DNA from: Fodinisporobacter ferrooxydans
Lineage (GTDB): Bacteria > Bacillota > Bacilli > Tumebacillales > MYW30-H2
Reading direction: 5' to 3'
NCBI RefSeq assembly: GCF_022818495.1
Contig: NZ_CP089291.1
Location: 372,001-436,000 of the forward strand
Length of the DNA: 64,000 nucleotides
The position numbers and the translations under genes are program-made. Positions 8,888 through 18,119 of this stretch are shown in pieces (within the stretch, counting starts at the first letter, position 1; the number at the start of each line of letters is the position of its first letter). Below the pieces are notes generated by a model. That model was given only the letters and a program-made list of their open reading frames with translations. It made no database searches and had not been told where the DNA came from.

Positions 8888-10885
8888 TCAAATTCCAGCA
8901 CGCGAAAAATGCTGATGCAATTCCTGTGCCTGACGCAAAGCGATTTGCAATTGTTTCAGATCGATTGCCGCTGTTAAAACACTGCGCAATCCTTCATAAT
9001 ATGCATTTATTTGTTTTGTGAGTTCCACCCGCACAGCAGCCAATTGATCATGCCAGGCATCGAGATGGACTTGTTTTAAAATCTCGCGATTCTTCTTTAA
9101 AAGCGTTTCTACCGGCTCCTGCAGCAATTGCTCCAGTTCATCCCGCATGACATCTTTCTTGCCCGCTTCGAAAAAATCTTTCGCATTCCGGTAATATGAC
9201 AATACTTTGGAAAAATCCCCTTCGATCTGGCCGGGAAAATCAGGTGTGGGAATCTGCTTCCCCTCATACTCGCGAAAATGCATGGCTGGCTTGATTTGCC
9301 TGACTTCCCGTTGGAATTTTTCTAGCCATACGCCAAGCATTTTGCCGTTAAATGTCTCCAGCCGCAATGATGTGGCACGCATTTCCTGCTGAACGGTAAA
9401 TGTCAGACTTTGAACCAGTTCCTGCAAGCAGTGGCGCAAACGTGTTTTTATATCTTTGTACTCATCCTGCAAAACTGACGGATTGAATGCCATCATAAAA
9501 GCATCCCGGTATTTCAAAAATAACCGTTGCTTCACGTAATACACCAATTCATCCAATTCCTGAGCAAACAATCGATACTCTGTATCCGCTGAAAAAGTAT
9601 CGATCAATTGTACGACTCGACATTGCTCTTCATGCAGGGATTGAATCTGTTCCCTGCGGGTCATTTCATCTGCTTGCGCCGAGTTGTTGAGTTCCGACAG
9701 CCGTTCCGCAATCCGCTTGATATCGGCAATTGCCGAACGGTTCGCAATTTTCGTCAGATCTTCTTTTATAAAACGGTAAAAATCAGCTTCAAATCGCTGA
9801 ATGCCAAAGCGTTCCAACACGGCAGACGCACTTGGAAGAGACTGTTCCTGCTCCAAGTCCAGCCGCTGACGAAGCACTTTTTCAGCGCTCGCCGGCAATT
9901 TTGCCTTTTCCATCATCCGTGCCAGCAATCCGGTTTGACTGGATACCGGATAAATGCGGGGCATGGAGATGCCGCAGCGGACGAGATTTTGCCGCACATG
10001 TTTCAGCACGGTTTCCAATTCTTCTTCCGTTTGTGCCAAATCGGACGCGTTGACAAGGAAAAACATCTTGTCAAGGGCAAATGTATCTTTCACACGCCCC
10101 AACTGAACCAGGAACTCTGCATCCGCCCGTCCGAATGCATGATTGTAATAGGTGACAAATAAAATCGCATCTGCATTTTTGATGTATTCAAATGCGACAC
10201 CGGTATGGCGCGCATTGATCGAATCCGCCCCCGGCGTATCCACCAATGCAATTCCGTTTTGCGCCAGCAGCGAATCATAGTACAGCTCGATCCATTCTGC
10301 GAAACAAGCCTTTTCCTCTTTCGCTACAAACGTCTTAAACTGCTTGATGTCAATCGTCATGACAGAACCCAGATGTTCCTGAAGATCTGTCCAGCCGCGC
10401 ACAACCGCTTTTAGAAAGCTGAAATGGGGCTTGGCATGTGCCTGCAACCCCTCCGGCCGCAATCCGTCAATCACTGCCAAAGCAGATTCCAGGGAATCTG
10501 CCGCTACACCCAAAACTCCCAGAGACGATTTCATATCTTCCCATAGATCCGATTTCGCTTTGAGTTGTACGAGCACCGTTCCATGCGGACATTCCGAAGT
10601 CGGCGGCAGAATCCGATTGATGGCCGCAGTTGTCGGATTTGGAGATACGGGCAGTACCATATCGCCGATCAAGCAATTGGCAACGGAAGATTTCCCCGCA
10701 CTGAACGCGCCAAATAATGCAATGGTAAATTGCCGATGCTGCAAGCGTTCCGCTTTCTGTACGAGCAGCTCTACTTCTTCGGCAAATCCGGGAATCTTCT
10801 GAATGAGCGAACGCACCGTCAGCAACGATTCGGTAATCGAAGGATGCTGCTCGATGGATTGTATCATTTTCAACACTTCCTTCAT
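8888..10885 (-). CDS. dynamin-like GTPase, second half of a split pair
   Basis: 665 residues. The GTPase domain has a P-loop GAFSAGKSS near residue 55, switch motif DTPGADS, and VNASD in the N/TKxD position. After it come long helical segments of a dynamin stalk and a hydrophobic stretch that could dip into the membrane. The start overlaps the stop of the upstream dynamin gene in an ATGA, so they are co-translated. Bacillus DynA is a single chain with two dynamin modules that fuses and protects membranes; here the two modules are separate genes. Likely role: heteromeric membrane fusion or membrane-stress protection. An internal ATG six codons later is an alternative start with a better ribosome site. 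Confidence 0.85.
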   Translation of the reverse strand: MKEVLKMIQSIEQHPSITESLLTVRSLIQKIPGFAEEVELLVQKAERLQHRQFTIALFGAFSAGKSSVANCLIGDMVLPVSPNPTTAAINRILPPTSECPHGTVLVQLKAKSDLWEDMKSSLGVLGVAADSLESALAVIDGLRPEGLQAHAKPHFSFLKAVVRGWTDLQEHLGSVMTIDIKQFKTFVAKEEKACFAEWIELYYDSLLAQNGIALVDTPGADSINARHTGVAFEYIKNADAILFVTYYNHAFGRADAEFLVQLGRVKDTFALDKMFFLVNASDLAQTEEELETVLKHVRQNLVRCGISMPRIYPVSSQTGLLARMMEKAKLPASAEKVLRQRLDLEQEQSLPSASAVLERFGIQRFEADFYRFIKEDLTKIANRSAIADIKRIAERLSELNNSAQADEMTRREQIQSLHEEQCRVVQLIDTFSADTEYRLFAQELDELVYYVKQRLFLKYRDAFMMAFNPSVLQDEYKDIKTRLRHCLQELVQSLTFTVQQEMRATSLRLETFNGKMLGVWLEKFQREVRQIKPAMHFREYEGKQIPTPDFPGQIEGDFSKVLSYYRNAKDFFEAGKKDVMRDELEQLLQEPVETLLKKNREILKQVHLDAWHDQLAAVRVELTKQINAYYEGLRSVLTAAIDLKQLQIALRQAQELHQHFSRAGI

Positions 10886-12501
10886 TTGTTCAATTCATAT
10901 GATCCGATTTGTTCGTAAACCATTTGTTCATATGTCTGCATGTTTCCATCCAATGCTTCCAAATTTGTATACGCTTCGATCAACTGCGTCAAATGCTGCT
11001 GCTCGCCAAGCAATCGATCGATTTGTTCTTGTGCTTTTGTCTGTATACACGTTAAAAACTCCTGCAGCCAATCGTTGGCCAATTGTCTGTAGGAACTTTT
11101 AATGCTGGCACTTAGGTCGCGGGCATACGTATGAACATACGCTCCTTCGAGGGAAGCGCCGGGATTGACTAATCGCAGCAAACGTTCTGAATTCAATTCC
11201 ACATGGAAATCTTGCAAACGATTCGAAAGAATTTCCGAAGTGATATGATAGTCTTGCAGCGTATGTGACAGCAACTGGGTCAAATGCCACTCAATGGCCG
11301 CTTGCATGCGTTGTTGCACATCCGCTTGCAATGCCTGCAGACGATTCATGCGTTCCTGTTCCGTCTTGGCCTTGCTGCCAAGCCAGCCAATCCGAAATTT
11401 TTCCTGTCTGCTCTGCAAAAATGCTTCGATCTGTTCAATGGTCGGATATGGCGTCAAAGGAGCATTGTCCAACAATGTGTCAATTTTTTGCAAAACCTCT
11501 TGTTTTGCGGTTTGCGGTAATTTTTGCAAATGTTCCACTTCTGTTTGGACTGCCTGCAATCTTTCACGTGCCTCGGAAAATGTCAATAAATCCTCTGCAG
11601 CATCGATGATTTGCTGCCATTTGGAACGCTCCCTCTCTTGGCTATCCCTGACAATTCGAATATGCTCTGCGATGACAGTCTTCGCACTTGCACGGATGCT
11701 GACTGCCAATATTTCATTCCGTTGCTGAAATTGGCGCCCCAGATCCTGCCGCAGCTGTTCGTATTCATTTTCCGGATGATCTTCTTCCATCAAGGAAGTG
11801 AAATATATGCCCCGCAACGCAATCCCCCAAAGGGAAAATGCTTCTTCCACACTTTCGCGATACGTACTGAAATCCATCTCCAAATCAAAATGCTTGTCAA
11901 TTTGATTGACGATTAAATACACCGATTTGCCATGGTCAAGCAACTGCCTGGTAAATTGAAAATTCAATTCGGACTGAACATGATTGTAATCGACAACATA
12001 GTAAACGACATCCGCCAGATGCAGCGTCGATTCCGTCACCAGCCGATGGGCATCATCTGTGGAATCGATCCCCGGCGTGTCCATGATGGCGATCCCTTGC
12101 GGCAGCCATTCGCTCTCTGCAAAAATTTTGATTGTTGCAACTGTTTGGCCATCCGCACAAAACTCTTTCAGTGCTTTCATCCCTGCTTCCGACAACTCGA
12201 AGGATTCTGTGCCGCCATCGACCCGAAATGCAATGGCACGATTTTTTCCATGCTCAATCAGCACCAAATTCGCACTTGTCGGTATCGGACTGCTCGGGAG
12301 CACCTTTTGTCCGATCAAAGAATTGATCATGCTGGATTTTCCGGCGGAAAAATGACCGCAAAAAGCGACAATCATCTGATTTTTCCGCCATTTCTCAATA
12401 AGATCTTGAATTTTTAGCGCGCTTATCGAGTCGTTCTGCTCAAGCATGCGACCCGCAATATTTTGCAATTGTTCTACTAGATTTTCCATATGCCTCACCA
12501 C
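10882..12501 (-). CDS. dynamin-like GTPase, first half of a split pair
   Basis: 539 residues. G1 motif GHFSAGKSS near residue 45, G3 DTPGIDS and G4 NQID are all present, so GTP hydrolysis is expected. The remaining two thirds are helical with coiled-coil-like heptads and match bacterial dynamin-like stalks. It is the promoter-proximal partner of the 665-residue paralogue that follows with a 4-bp overlap. By comparison with two-headed DynA (about 1190 residues) the summed length of this pair (1204) is nearly the same, supporting a split or unfused ancestor. Cytoplasmic, membrane-associated. Confidence 0.86.
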   Translation of the reverse strand: MVRHMENLVEQLQNIAGRMLEQNDSISALKIQDLIEKWRKNQMIVAFCGHFSAGKSSMINSLIGQKVLPSSPIPTSANLVLIEHGKNRAIAFRVDGGTESFELSEAGMKALKEFCADGQTVATIKIFAESEWLPQGIAIMDTPGIDSTDDAHRLVTESTLHLADVVYYVVDYNHVQSELNFQFTRQLLDHGKSVYLIVNQIDKHFDLEMDFSTYRESVEEAFSLWGIALRGIYFTSLMEEDHPENEYEQLRQDLGRQFQQRNEILAVSIRASAKTVIAEHIRIVRDSQERERSKWQQIIDAAEDLLTFSEARERLQAVQTEVEHLQKLPQTAKQEVLQKIDTLLDNAPLTPYPTIEQIEAFLQSRQEKFRIGWLGSKAKTEQERMNRLQALQADVQQRMQAAIEWHLTQLLSHTLQDYHITSEILSNRLQDFHVELNSERLLRLVNPGASLEGAYVHTYARDLSASIKSSYRQLANDWLQEFLTCIQTKAQEQIDRLLGEQQHLTQLIEAYTNLEALDGNMQTYEQMVYEQIGSYELNK

Positions 12502-12672
12502 AATATCGTAATCAATTCTCCCATGATTCTAACATTCTCAGATACGATTGAAAACAATTTACAATGTGCAAAAACAACCAATACAAATTTGGTTTGATCT
12601 CATATAGACATTCACCTATTTTTGCTTCCCTTCATACAAATAACTGTCAAAACAAATTTGAGGAGGATCCTT

Positions 12673-13320
12673 ATGACAAATCCAAATGTGAACACGCAAA
12701 ATCAGCAACCTTTTGCAGAATCAGGCAATCCTAACAATTTGGGTGAAGAAAACAATCGCAACCATAAAACACATCCATACGGGCTGCCTGTCAATCCCCC
12801 ATATGGCGCACCTGGCATGTATCCATATGGTCACATGCCATACGGATATGGACATATGTATCATCCGTATTGGCACCATCATCATCACTACGGATGGCAT
12901 CATCCCTACTACGGACATATGCAAACATATCCATACGGCATGTACGGCGGTTATGGCTATCCCTATTATAATCGCGATTTTAGCTTCGCATATCAGCAAC
13001 CGGCATTCTTTGAACAGCCGCAAGTGCAAGCACAACCCCAAACACAGCAACAAGTGGACCAGCAACCGTCAGCTTCCTTTGGCCAGCCGGCCGGATATCC
13101 ATATGGCACCCCTGGCTTCGAGACAAATGGAGGATTTCCCTACGGTCCTGTCAGTCCAACACCGTTTTATGGCGTTCAAAACCAGGGAATCGGACGCAAT
13201 CCGGCACAAGGAGGCCAAGTGATTCAAGGCACTTCCACACCTGTACGGAAGGCAAAAAGCGAATCCAATTCCTATCGTGGCGCGGAAGGCAGCGCATCCC
13301 AGCAACAATCGGCCAATTAA
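12673..13320 (+). CDS. His/Tyr/Pro-rich PYG-repeat protein, possible spore coat component
   Basis: 215 residues from the ATG at 12673, which has AGGAGG upstream. The sequence is low-complexity: an N-terminal polar stretch, then a region dense in PYG (seven copies), GYG, HHHHH and HHPYYG, then Q/P-rich and G/S-rich tails. There is no signal peptide and no membrane helix. Composition resembles Tyr/Gly/His-rich coat or crust proteins of spores, whose tyrosines can be cross-linked and whose histidines may bind metal, but I cannot assign a family. It is monocistronic, with its own terminator. Confidence 0.75.
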   Translation: MTNPNVNTQNQQPFAESGNPNNLGEENNRNHKTHPYGLPVNPPYGAPGMYPYGHMPYGYGHMYHPYWHHHHHYGWHHPYYGHMQTYPYGMYGGYGYPYYNRDFSFAYQQPAFFEQPQVQAQPQTQQQVDQQPSASFGQPAGYPYGTPGFETNGGFPYGPVSPTPFYGVQNQGIGRNPAQGGQVIQGTSTPVRKAKSESNSYRGAEGSASQQQSAN

Positions 13321-13335
13321 TCGGGCAGTCGGAAA

Positions 13336-13369
13336 AAAGCCTCTGTGTATGATCATACATAGAGGCTTT
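13336..13369. terminator. hairpin terminator
   Basis: AAAGCCTCT..TATG pairs with CATA..AGAGGCTTT around a short loop, followed by a T-rich run. It lies between the converging PYG-repeat gene and the deacetylase gene. Confidence 0.75.
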
Positions 13370-13475
13370 CTGCTTTTTGCATTTGCAATTATTGCATTTT
13401 ATTTTTTGCATTTCCGTTTTTTCAAACACCCGCTGCCCTTTGTCCGCCATTTCCGATGCAAAAAATAGGCGCTTT

Positions 13476-14828
13476 TCACTTGCCCTCGAAAATGTGTTCA
13501 CTGCTGAATACCATCTCCTGCGAAGAATGCTTTGGCTGAATGTCAATCGGATACCTCTTCATAAGTTCATTCGTGGAAATCGCAATGATCTTTGGAATGA
13601 GCAGGTTTGTTTTGGTTTGCAACCTTTGCAGCCCTTGTGGATGAACGGCATACAACAAGAAGCGCAAGTACAATTTGCTGCAGGAGGAGAAAAGACCTTT
13701 TGGCAAATCGGCCACGGTAAAGCCAAGTTGCCGGCTTCCCCGATAAATCATGGTAATTCCATATAACCCCTTGATTTTATCACGATACGGATGATGAACA
13801 ATGAATTCCAAGATTTGCGGAAGCAACTGTTCAGTCGCTCGAATCATTTGCACTGCCAGATGAATCGAAGACCGGGCCTGTGTGGCCATCTGCATCAGCA
13901 ATTCATTGTTGAAATGGAGTTCAACCACATAATCTCCTTTTTGAATGCTCTCACCGTTTGTCAATTGAATCGTTTTCCCGCGATAGGTACAGACCCTTAT
14001 ATTCAAAAAAGGGTTGTTTCTGTCAATTGTCCGGACATGAAAAACTGCATGAAATGCTTTTTCCCATTGCATCCATAAATAAATAAGCAGCCGTTTCTTC
14101 CGACTTAATTTTCTTTCAATCGCCGGTTTTTGAAAAGGAATCATTTCGTCAATTCGTACACAAGTATAGCCTTTGGCAAGCAGCGCTGGAAACACTTGAT
14201 CCAATGCCTGGATGGTATGCAAAGGTGCGTCCCGATTGGCACCGAACGTTTCCCCGCTATCGTGCAAGACGATGACAGCCCCTGGCTGTATCTTTTGCAG
14301 CAGCCTTGTTTTAATTGCTTCACTCCCGCCTTTACTTCGCCAGTCGCCAACCATGACAGACCATAACACGATCAGAAATGTCTGCCGCAGCAAAAAATCG
14401 AACAGATTGGTCAATCCCCAGGGAGGACGGTAATAGACAGGGCGCACACCTGTAATGTTTTCGATAAAAGAAGCGGATCGATCCAGATGGCGGCGGATTG
14501 TCCAAGGTGTCAGGAACCAGTTGGAACGATGTACATAATTGTGAATTCCGATCAAATGCCCTTCTTGATGCATGCGCAAAATGAGTTCAGGGAATCGTTC
14601 CGCTTTCGATCCCACGACAAAAAATGCGGCTTTTATCTTATATGTTTTCAATAGATCCAGCAGTTGTGGCGTATATATAGGATCCGGCCCGTCATCAAAG
14701 GTGAAAGCAACTTCATGGCGAGTCCGGCTTTTTCGAAATACTCCAAAGCCGAACCACCTTGCAGCGATACTTGGGATGATTGCATACAGCAGGAACAGCG
14801 CCACAACCAAGAATAATATGCTAACCAT
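13476..14828 (-). CDS. NodB polysaccharide deacetylase fused to a YkoP-like domain
   Basis: 450 residues. One N-terminal membrane helix is followed by a NodB domain with TFDDGPDP (catalytic Asp45, metal Asp46), H96-N-Y-V-H100 for metal binding, RPPWG, and LHDSG. The family removes N-acetyl groups from peptidoglycan or other amino-sugar polymers outside the membrane. From about residue 245 a second domain resembles Bacillus YkoP, a protein encoded beside the UgtP-like glycosyltransferase YkoN. The next gene upstream here is also a UgtP-like glycosyltransferase, so the pairing is conserved and a joint envelope pathway is likely. The ribosome site GGGGAG directly follows a 153-bp repeat element. 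Confidence 0.87.
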   Translation of the reverse strand: MVSILFLVVALFLLYAIIPSIAARWFGFGVFRKSRTRHEVAFTFDDGPDPIYTPQLLDLLKTYKIKAAFFVVGSKAERFPELILRMHQEGHLIGIHNYVHRSNWFLTPWTIRRHLDRSASFIENITGVRPVYYRPPWGLTNLFDFLLRQTFLIVLWSVMVGDWRSKGGSEAIKTRLLQKIQPGAVIVLHDSGETFGANRDAPLHTIQALDQVFPALLAKGYTCVRIDEMIPFQKPAIERKLSRKKRLLIYLWMQWEKAFHAVFHVRTIDRNNPFLNIRVCTYRGKTIQLTNGESIQKGDYVVELHFNNELLMQMATQARSSIHLAVQMIRATEQLLPQILEFIVHHPYRDKIKGLYGITMIYRGSRQLGFTVADLPKGLFSSCSKLYLRFLLYAVHPQGLQRLQTKTNLLIPKIIAISTNELMKRYPIDIQPKHSSQEMVFSSEHIFEGK

Positions 14829-14848
14829 GACAAACTCTCCCCTTTTTA

Positions 14849-15001
14849 GAGGATGTTCAAAAAGTAGTCAAAACTCCACGGCGGATTGCTTTGTCGAATC
14901 CCCCAAAGGCTTACTCATGTACCAAACACGTACACTCCGTCGCCTTTTCGTGCTTCGACTTCGCACTCCTTGTGTCTTACTTGACCACTTTTTGAACACT
15001 C
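14849..15001 (-). mobile_element. 153-bp MITE-like repeat, copy 1
   Basis: This 153-bp element is nearly identical to 35638-35790. Its ends form an imperfect inverted repeat (left GAGGATGTTCAAAAAGTAG; right, reversed, GAGTGTTCAAAAAGTGG). It has no coding capacity. Internal hairpins are described in the findings. Flanks (CTTTTTA left, ACTTTTA right) show only a degenerate target duplication, consistent with an older insertion. It ends a few bases before the ribosome site of the deacetylase gene, between that gene and its upstream glycosyltransferase. Confidence 0.8.
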
Positions 15002-15057
15002 ACTTTTATTGATTTTCTTTGAACATCCACTTGAAGTATTTACTGAATAGTATTGTA

Positions 15058-16191
15058 TTAATATTGTACTACTTTTTGCCGCATTCGATCGATAATATCG
15101 TCAACGATCGTTTCCGCCGCATTGCTTTTATGAATATATTGCACTGCTCTCCGCATCTCTGATAACCGATTTGCATCATCCAAAAGCCGTGTTACCACGG
15201 CCGGCAATTCGTCGGCACGCTGAATCGTAATCGCCGCTCCCTTTTTTGTCAGGTAACGGGCGTTTTCCGCCTCTTGTCCGGGAACCGGCCGAAAAATAAT
15301 GATAGGCAGATTGATTGCAAGAGCTTCTGTAAGTGTTATGCCTCCCGCTTTCGTAACAAGACATGAAGACATTTTCATAAGTTGGGGAATTGCATCCACA
15401 TATCCGAACACACGGATCATGGAATGACGGGAAAATTCCGTTTCCAATTCTTTTTGTAAGGATTGATTTTTTCCGCAAAGTAAAATCATTTGCAAATCGC
15501 CGTTTGCCAAACATGCATGGCCAATTTTTTTCAGCATGGATCTTCCATACGCACTTGCCATCACCAACACGATTTTTTTAGACGGATCAAGTCCATATTC
15601 TTGATAGTGTTGGAGAGTCGTATGTAAATCAGGGCACTCAAAACCCTCTCGCAATGGAATGCCGCTCACTTGAATTTGCCCGGTATAAATTCCTTTCCTT
15701 ATCATCTGCATTTTCATCTCTTCTGTCGGCACGTAAAATTGATCGATTTCAGGATGAAGCCAACGATTGTGCAATGCGAAATCTGTCAGCACCGTAACGG
15801 TAGGAATCGGGCAACCTGCTTTTTTTCGAAACTCCGGCATGACCTGCATGGGAAATGTATTAATCACAACATCCGGTTGTTCCCTTTGGATAATCTCCCG
15901 CAATTTGCGAATTCCAAAAGAGTGAAACAGGCGAGACAACAACGTATCGTTGTGCATGTTTTGCGTTGAATAATACGACCACCCATATAACGATGGCAGA
16001 AACGTATAACTTTTTACATACAGGTATCGTGTGAAAGCATTGATCCAAGGATGAGCCTCAGCAAATAAATCCGTTACCATCACACTCTCGATGCCTTTTT
16101 TGTGAAAATGTTTTTCCAACACCCGAGATACTTGCCGATGTCCCTCCCCGTAGCTTGCGTAGAGAATTAACACTTTCCAGTTTTTGCTCAT
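15058..16191 (-). CDS. MGDG synthase/UgtP-family glycosyltransferase (GT28-like)
   Basis: 377 residues starting at the second of two adjacent ATGs, which gives five bases after GGGAGG. The N-terminal half has LILYASYGEGH, the MGDG-synthase signature (xxSxGxGHxxA-like), and DFALHNRW. The C-terminal half has the GT28 nucleotide-sugar site TKAGGITLTEALA and RPVPGQE. Relatives glucosylate diacylglycerol or act on cell-wall intermediates at the inner membrane face. A paralogue of similar length lies at 20492-21700. Downstream is the deacetylase-YkoP gene, as in the Bacillus ykoN-ykoP arrangement. The lipid acceptor is not determinable from sequence. Confidence 0.88.
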   Translation of the reverse strand: MSKNWKVLILYASYGEGHRQVSRVLEKHFHKKGIESVMVTDLFAEAHPWINAFTRYLYVKSYTFLPSLYGWSYYSTQNMHNDTLLSRLFHSFGIRKLREIIQREQPDVVINTFPMQVMPEFRKKAGCPIPTVTVLTDFALHNRWLHPEIDQFYVPTEEMKMQMIRKGIYTGQIQVSGIPLREGFECPDLHTTLQHYQEYGLDPSKKIVLVMASAYGRSMLKKIGHACLANGDLQMILLCGKNQSLQKELETEFSRHSMIRVFGYVDAIPQLMKMSSCLVTKAGGITLTEALAINLPIIIFRPVPGQEAENARYLTKKGAAITIQRADELPAVVTRLLDDANRLSEMRRAVQYIHKSNAAETIVDDIIDRMRQKVVQY

Positions 16192-16393
16192 CATATCCTC
16201 CCCCCATCGCCGAGGAATTCATCACATCTATTTCTATCAATTCACACAAATTGGATATCTTAAAGTTTGTTTGAACCGAATGAATTTTACAAAGCAGACA
16301 TTTTTACACTATCATTGCAAAATCTTGTGCTGTCATCAATAATAATGAGCAAAAAACGCGCTGACAAGTTCGATTCCAGGATTATTTACAGGA

Positions 16394-17065
16394 TCATTCT
16401 GTTTCATTGATTAAGCCAATTTGTTGTAAAAATAATTTTACAATTTCCTCCTGATACAATATTCGCGACGATAAAGCAAGGCTCATGGAAGTTTCCACCG
16501 TTACGGAATGGGATTGCAGTATGCGGGCGGCAGCTGTTCGAAAAGAACCGGGAAGGATGTGGCGGCTGATTGTAAAACGCTCATGCGGCGTATCGATGCG
16601 CCGGTTTATTCTTTTTACTACTTCTTGCGAGATGTGAATGGTTTGCGAGTTTGGATAACAAATAATAGATTGGCCTAATTTCCCTTTGTTCAACCGCGAA
16701 AAACCGGTTGCTTCATGGAGATCCAAACACCATGACGGTCGATATTTCTTGGAAACCCGGAATAACTCGGCAGCTAATCGGTGCCGACACTTGTCTCCGG
16801 CTTTGCGTGGAAATGTTCGGTTCAGATCAGGATTGCCCCGAATGCGATTACGATACGCAATCTGATTTACGGTCGGCACCAAAATTAAAGTTCCTTTTTC
16901 GATCTTTACTTGCAACAACCGCTGCGCCGCCAAAATACCTGCGATTTCTTTTCCATGAATCCCTGCAGTCACCATGCAAACCAGCCCCTTTTGCGCCCCA
17001 TGCAGCACATAAAACGGGGTTTTCAGAGATGTGTCGGCTCCCAATTCCGATTGTATTACTTCCAT
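16394..17065 (-). CDS. succinylglutamate desuccinylase/aspartoacylase-family zinc hydrolase
   Basis: 223 residues from the ATG at 17065 with GAGGAG upstream. Zinc motif HGKE (HxxE) near residue 38 and DLHEATGF further on give the expected metal ligands and substrate loop of the AstE/ASPA branch of M14 hydrolases; NRxR-like and DLNRTFP positions are also present. The protein is shorter than typical aspartoacylases (about 300) because the C-terminal domain is reduced. It hydrolyses an amide of an acyl amino acid; the actual substrate is unknown. It stands alone, divergent from the two-component genes. Confidence 0.8.
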   Translation of the reverse strand: MEVIQSELGADTSLKTPFYVLHGAQKGLVCMVTAGIHGKEIAGILAAQRLLQVKIEKGTLILVPTVNQIAYRNRIRGNPDLNRTFPRKAGDKCRHRLAAELFRVSKKYRPSWCLDLHEATGFSRLNKGKLGQSIICYPNSQTIHISQEVVKRINRRIDTPHERFTISRHILPGSFRTAAARILQSHSVTVETSMSLALSSRILYQEEIVKLFLQQIGLINETE

Positions 17066-17427
17066 CCCCTTCACACTCCTCATCTTTTTGATACAATACC
17101 AATACTCAATCACTTGTTTTGATGAAAGAGCAGATCGCCTATTGTTTCAAAAATGTGCATAGGCCTTCACAACAACTTCTCATCATTTTTTAATCAAATT
17201 CTAATGAACCGATGAAAAGGAAATGAATGAAACATGGTTAAATGGTAAACAGCCATGCAAATGAATCTTAATCAATTTCTAATCTTTCATTTAGGACACA
17301 TTCATGATTCTCAGCTATACTGTTCAGATGAAAAATTATGAATTCGTTTGATTTCCATTTGACCGCTATGCAATTTTGTTGAACCTCTATGCAATTTTGA
17401 AAAAATTAAGATGGAGTGGTGATTCAT
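17066..17427. promoter_or_regulatory. control region with two sets of direct repeats before the response regulator
   Basis: Two kinds of repeat sit in this 362-bp region. TAATCAAATTCTAAT at 17191-17205 recurs with one change at 17269-17283. CTATGCAATTTTG occurs exactly twice at 17366-17378 and 17387-17399, 21 bp apart, directly before the response regulator start. Direct repeats on the same helix face are the usual binding sites of OmpR-family regulators, so autoregulation is plausible. A TATACT near 17318 could be a -10. Confidence 0.5.
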
Positions 17428-18108
17428 TTGCTGCACGGCAGAATACTCGTGATCGAGGATGAAAAAGATCTGGCGCAATTGTTGGAACTGGAGTTGCGTC
17501 ATGAAGGATACGAAGTAAAAGTGGCGTATGATGGTCGACAGGGGTTGGAACTGGCCCTAAAACAAAGTTGGGATGTTATCTTGCTGGACATCATGTTGCC
17601 GGAAATCAACGGTCTTGAGGTTTGCCGGAGAATTCGCCAGGAGAGTCCGGTTCCGATTCTCATACTGACGGCGCGGGGAACCGTTCCAGATCGTGTTGCA
17701 GGATTGGATTACGGTGCGGATGACTATATGGTCAAACCTTTTGCAATTGAAGAACTGCTGGCACGCATTCGTGTTTTGATCCGCAGACATTCCTTGAAGG
17801 ACGATGAATCGCAACGTCTTGCAGCAGGTACGCTGACGATGAATACCGGTGCGCGGGAAGTCGAGCGGGAAGGCAGGATGATACCATTGACGGCACGTGA
17901 ATTCGATCTGCTGGAATTTCTTTTGATCAATAAAAACACGGTCGTATCTCGCGACCTCATTTTGTCAAAAGTATGGGGATACGATTATTCCGGAGATACC
18001 AATATTGTTGATGTGTATGTACGGTACCTGAGAAGCAAAATGGATGAAGGATTCGATAAGCCTTTGCTGCATACCGTTCGTGGAGTCGGCTATGTACTAA
18101 AGGAATAG
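17428..18108 (+). CDS. OmpR-family response regulator
   Basis: 226 residues from TTG at 17428; GTGs at 17416 and 17419 are alternatives. Receiver domain: acidic E10-D11, phospho-acceptor Asp in LLDIMLPE, Thr in LTAR, Lys in VKPF. A C-terminal winged helix of the OmpR/PhoB type (LTAREFDLLEFLL, VDVYVRYLRSKMD, RGVGYVLKE) follows. It is 11 bp upstream of the sensor kinase gene and co-transcribed with it. The direct repeats just before its start are candidate binding sites for itself. The stimulus and regulon are unknown; the flanking envelope genes hint at cell-wall or lipid sensing. Confidence 0.95.
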   Translation: MLHGRILVIEDEKDLAQLLELELRHEGYEVKVAYDGRQGLELALKQSWDVILLDIMLPEINGLEVCRRIRQESPVPILILTARGTVPDRVAGLDYGADDYMVKPFAIEELLARIRVLIRRHSLKDDESQRLAAGTLTMNTGAREVEREGRMIPLTAREFDLLEFLLINKNTVVSRDLILSKVWGYDYSGDTNIVDVYVRYLRSKMDEGFDKPLLHTVRGVGYVLKE

Positions 18109-18119
18109 GGGGATGCGCG

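Noticed and set aside
14892-14939. 16-codon frame inside the 153-bp repeat (both copies)
   Set aside because: The two copies differ by amino-acid-changing substitutions that instead preserve base pairing, so coding is unlikely.
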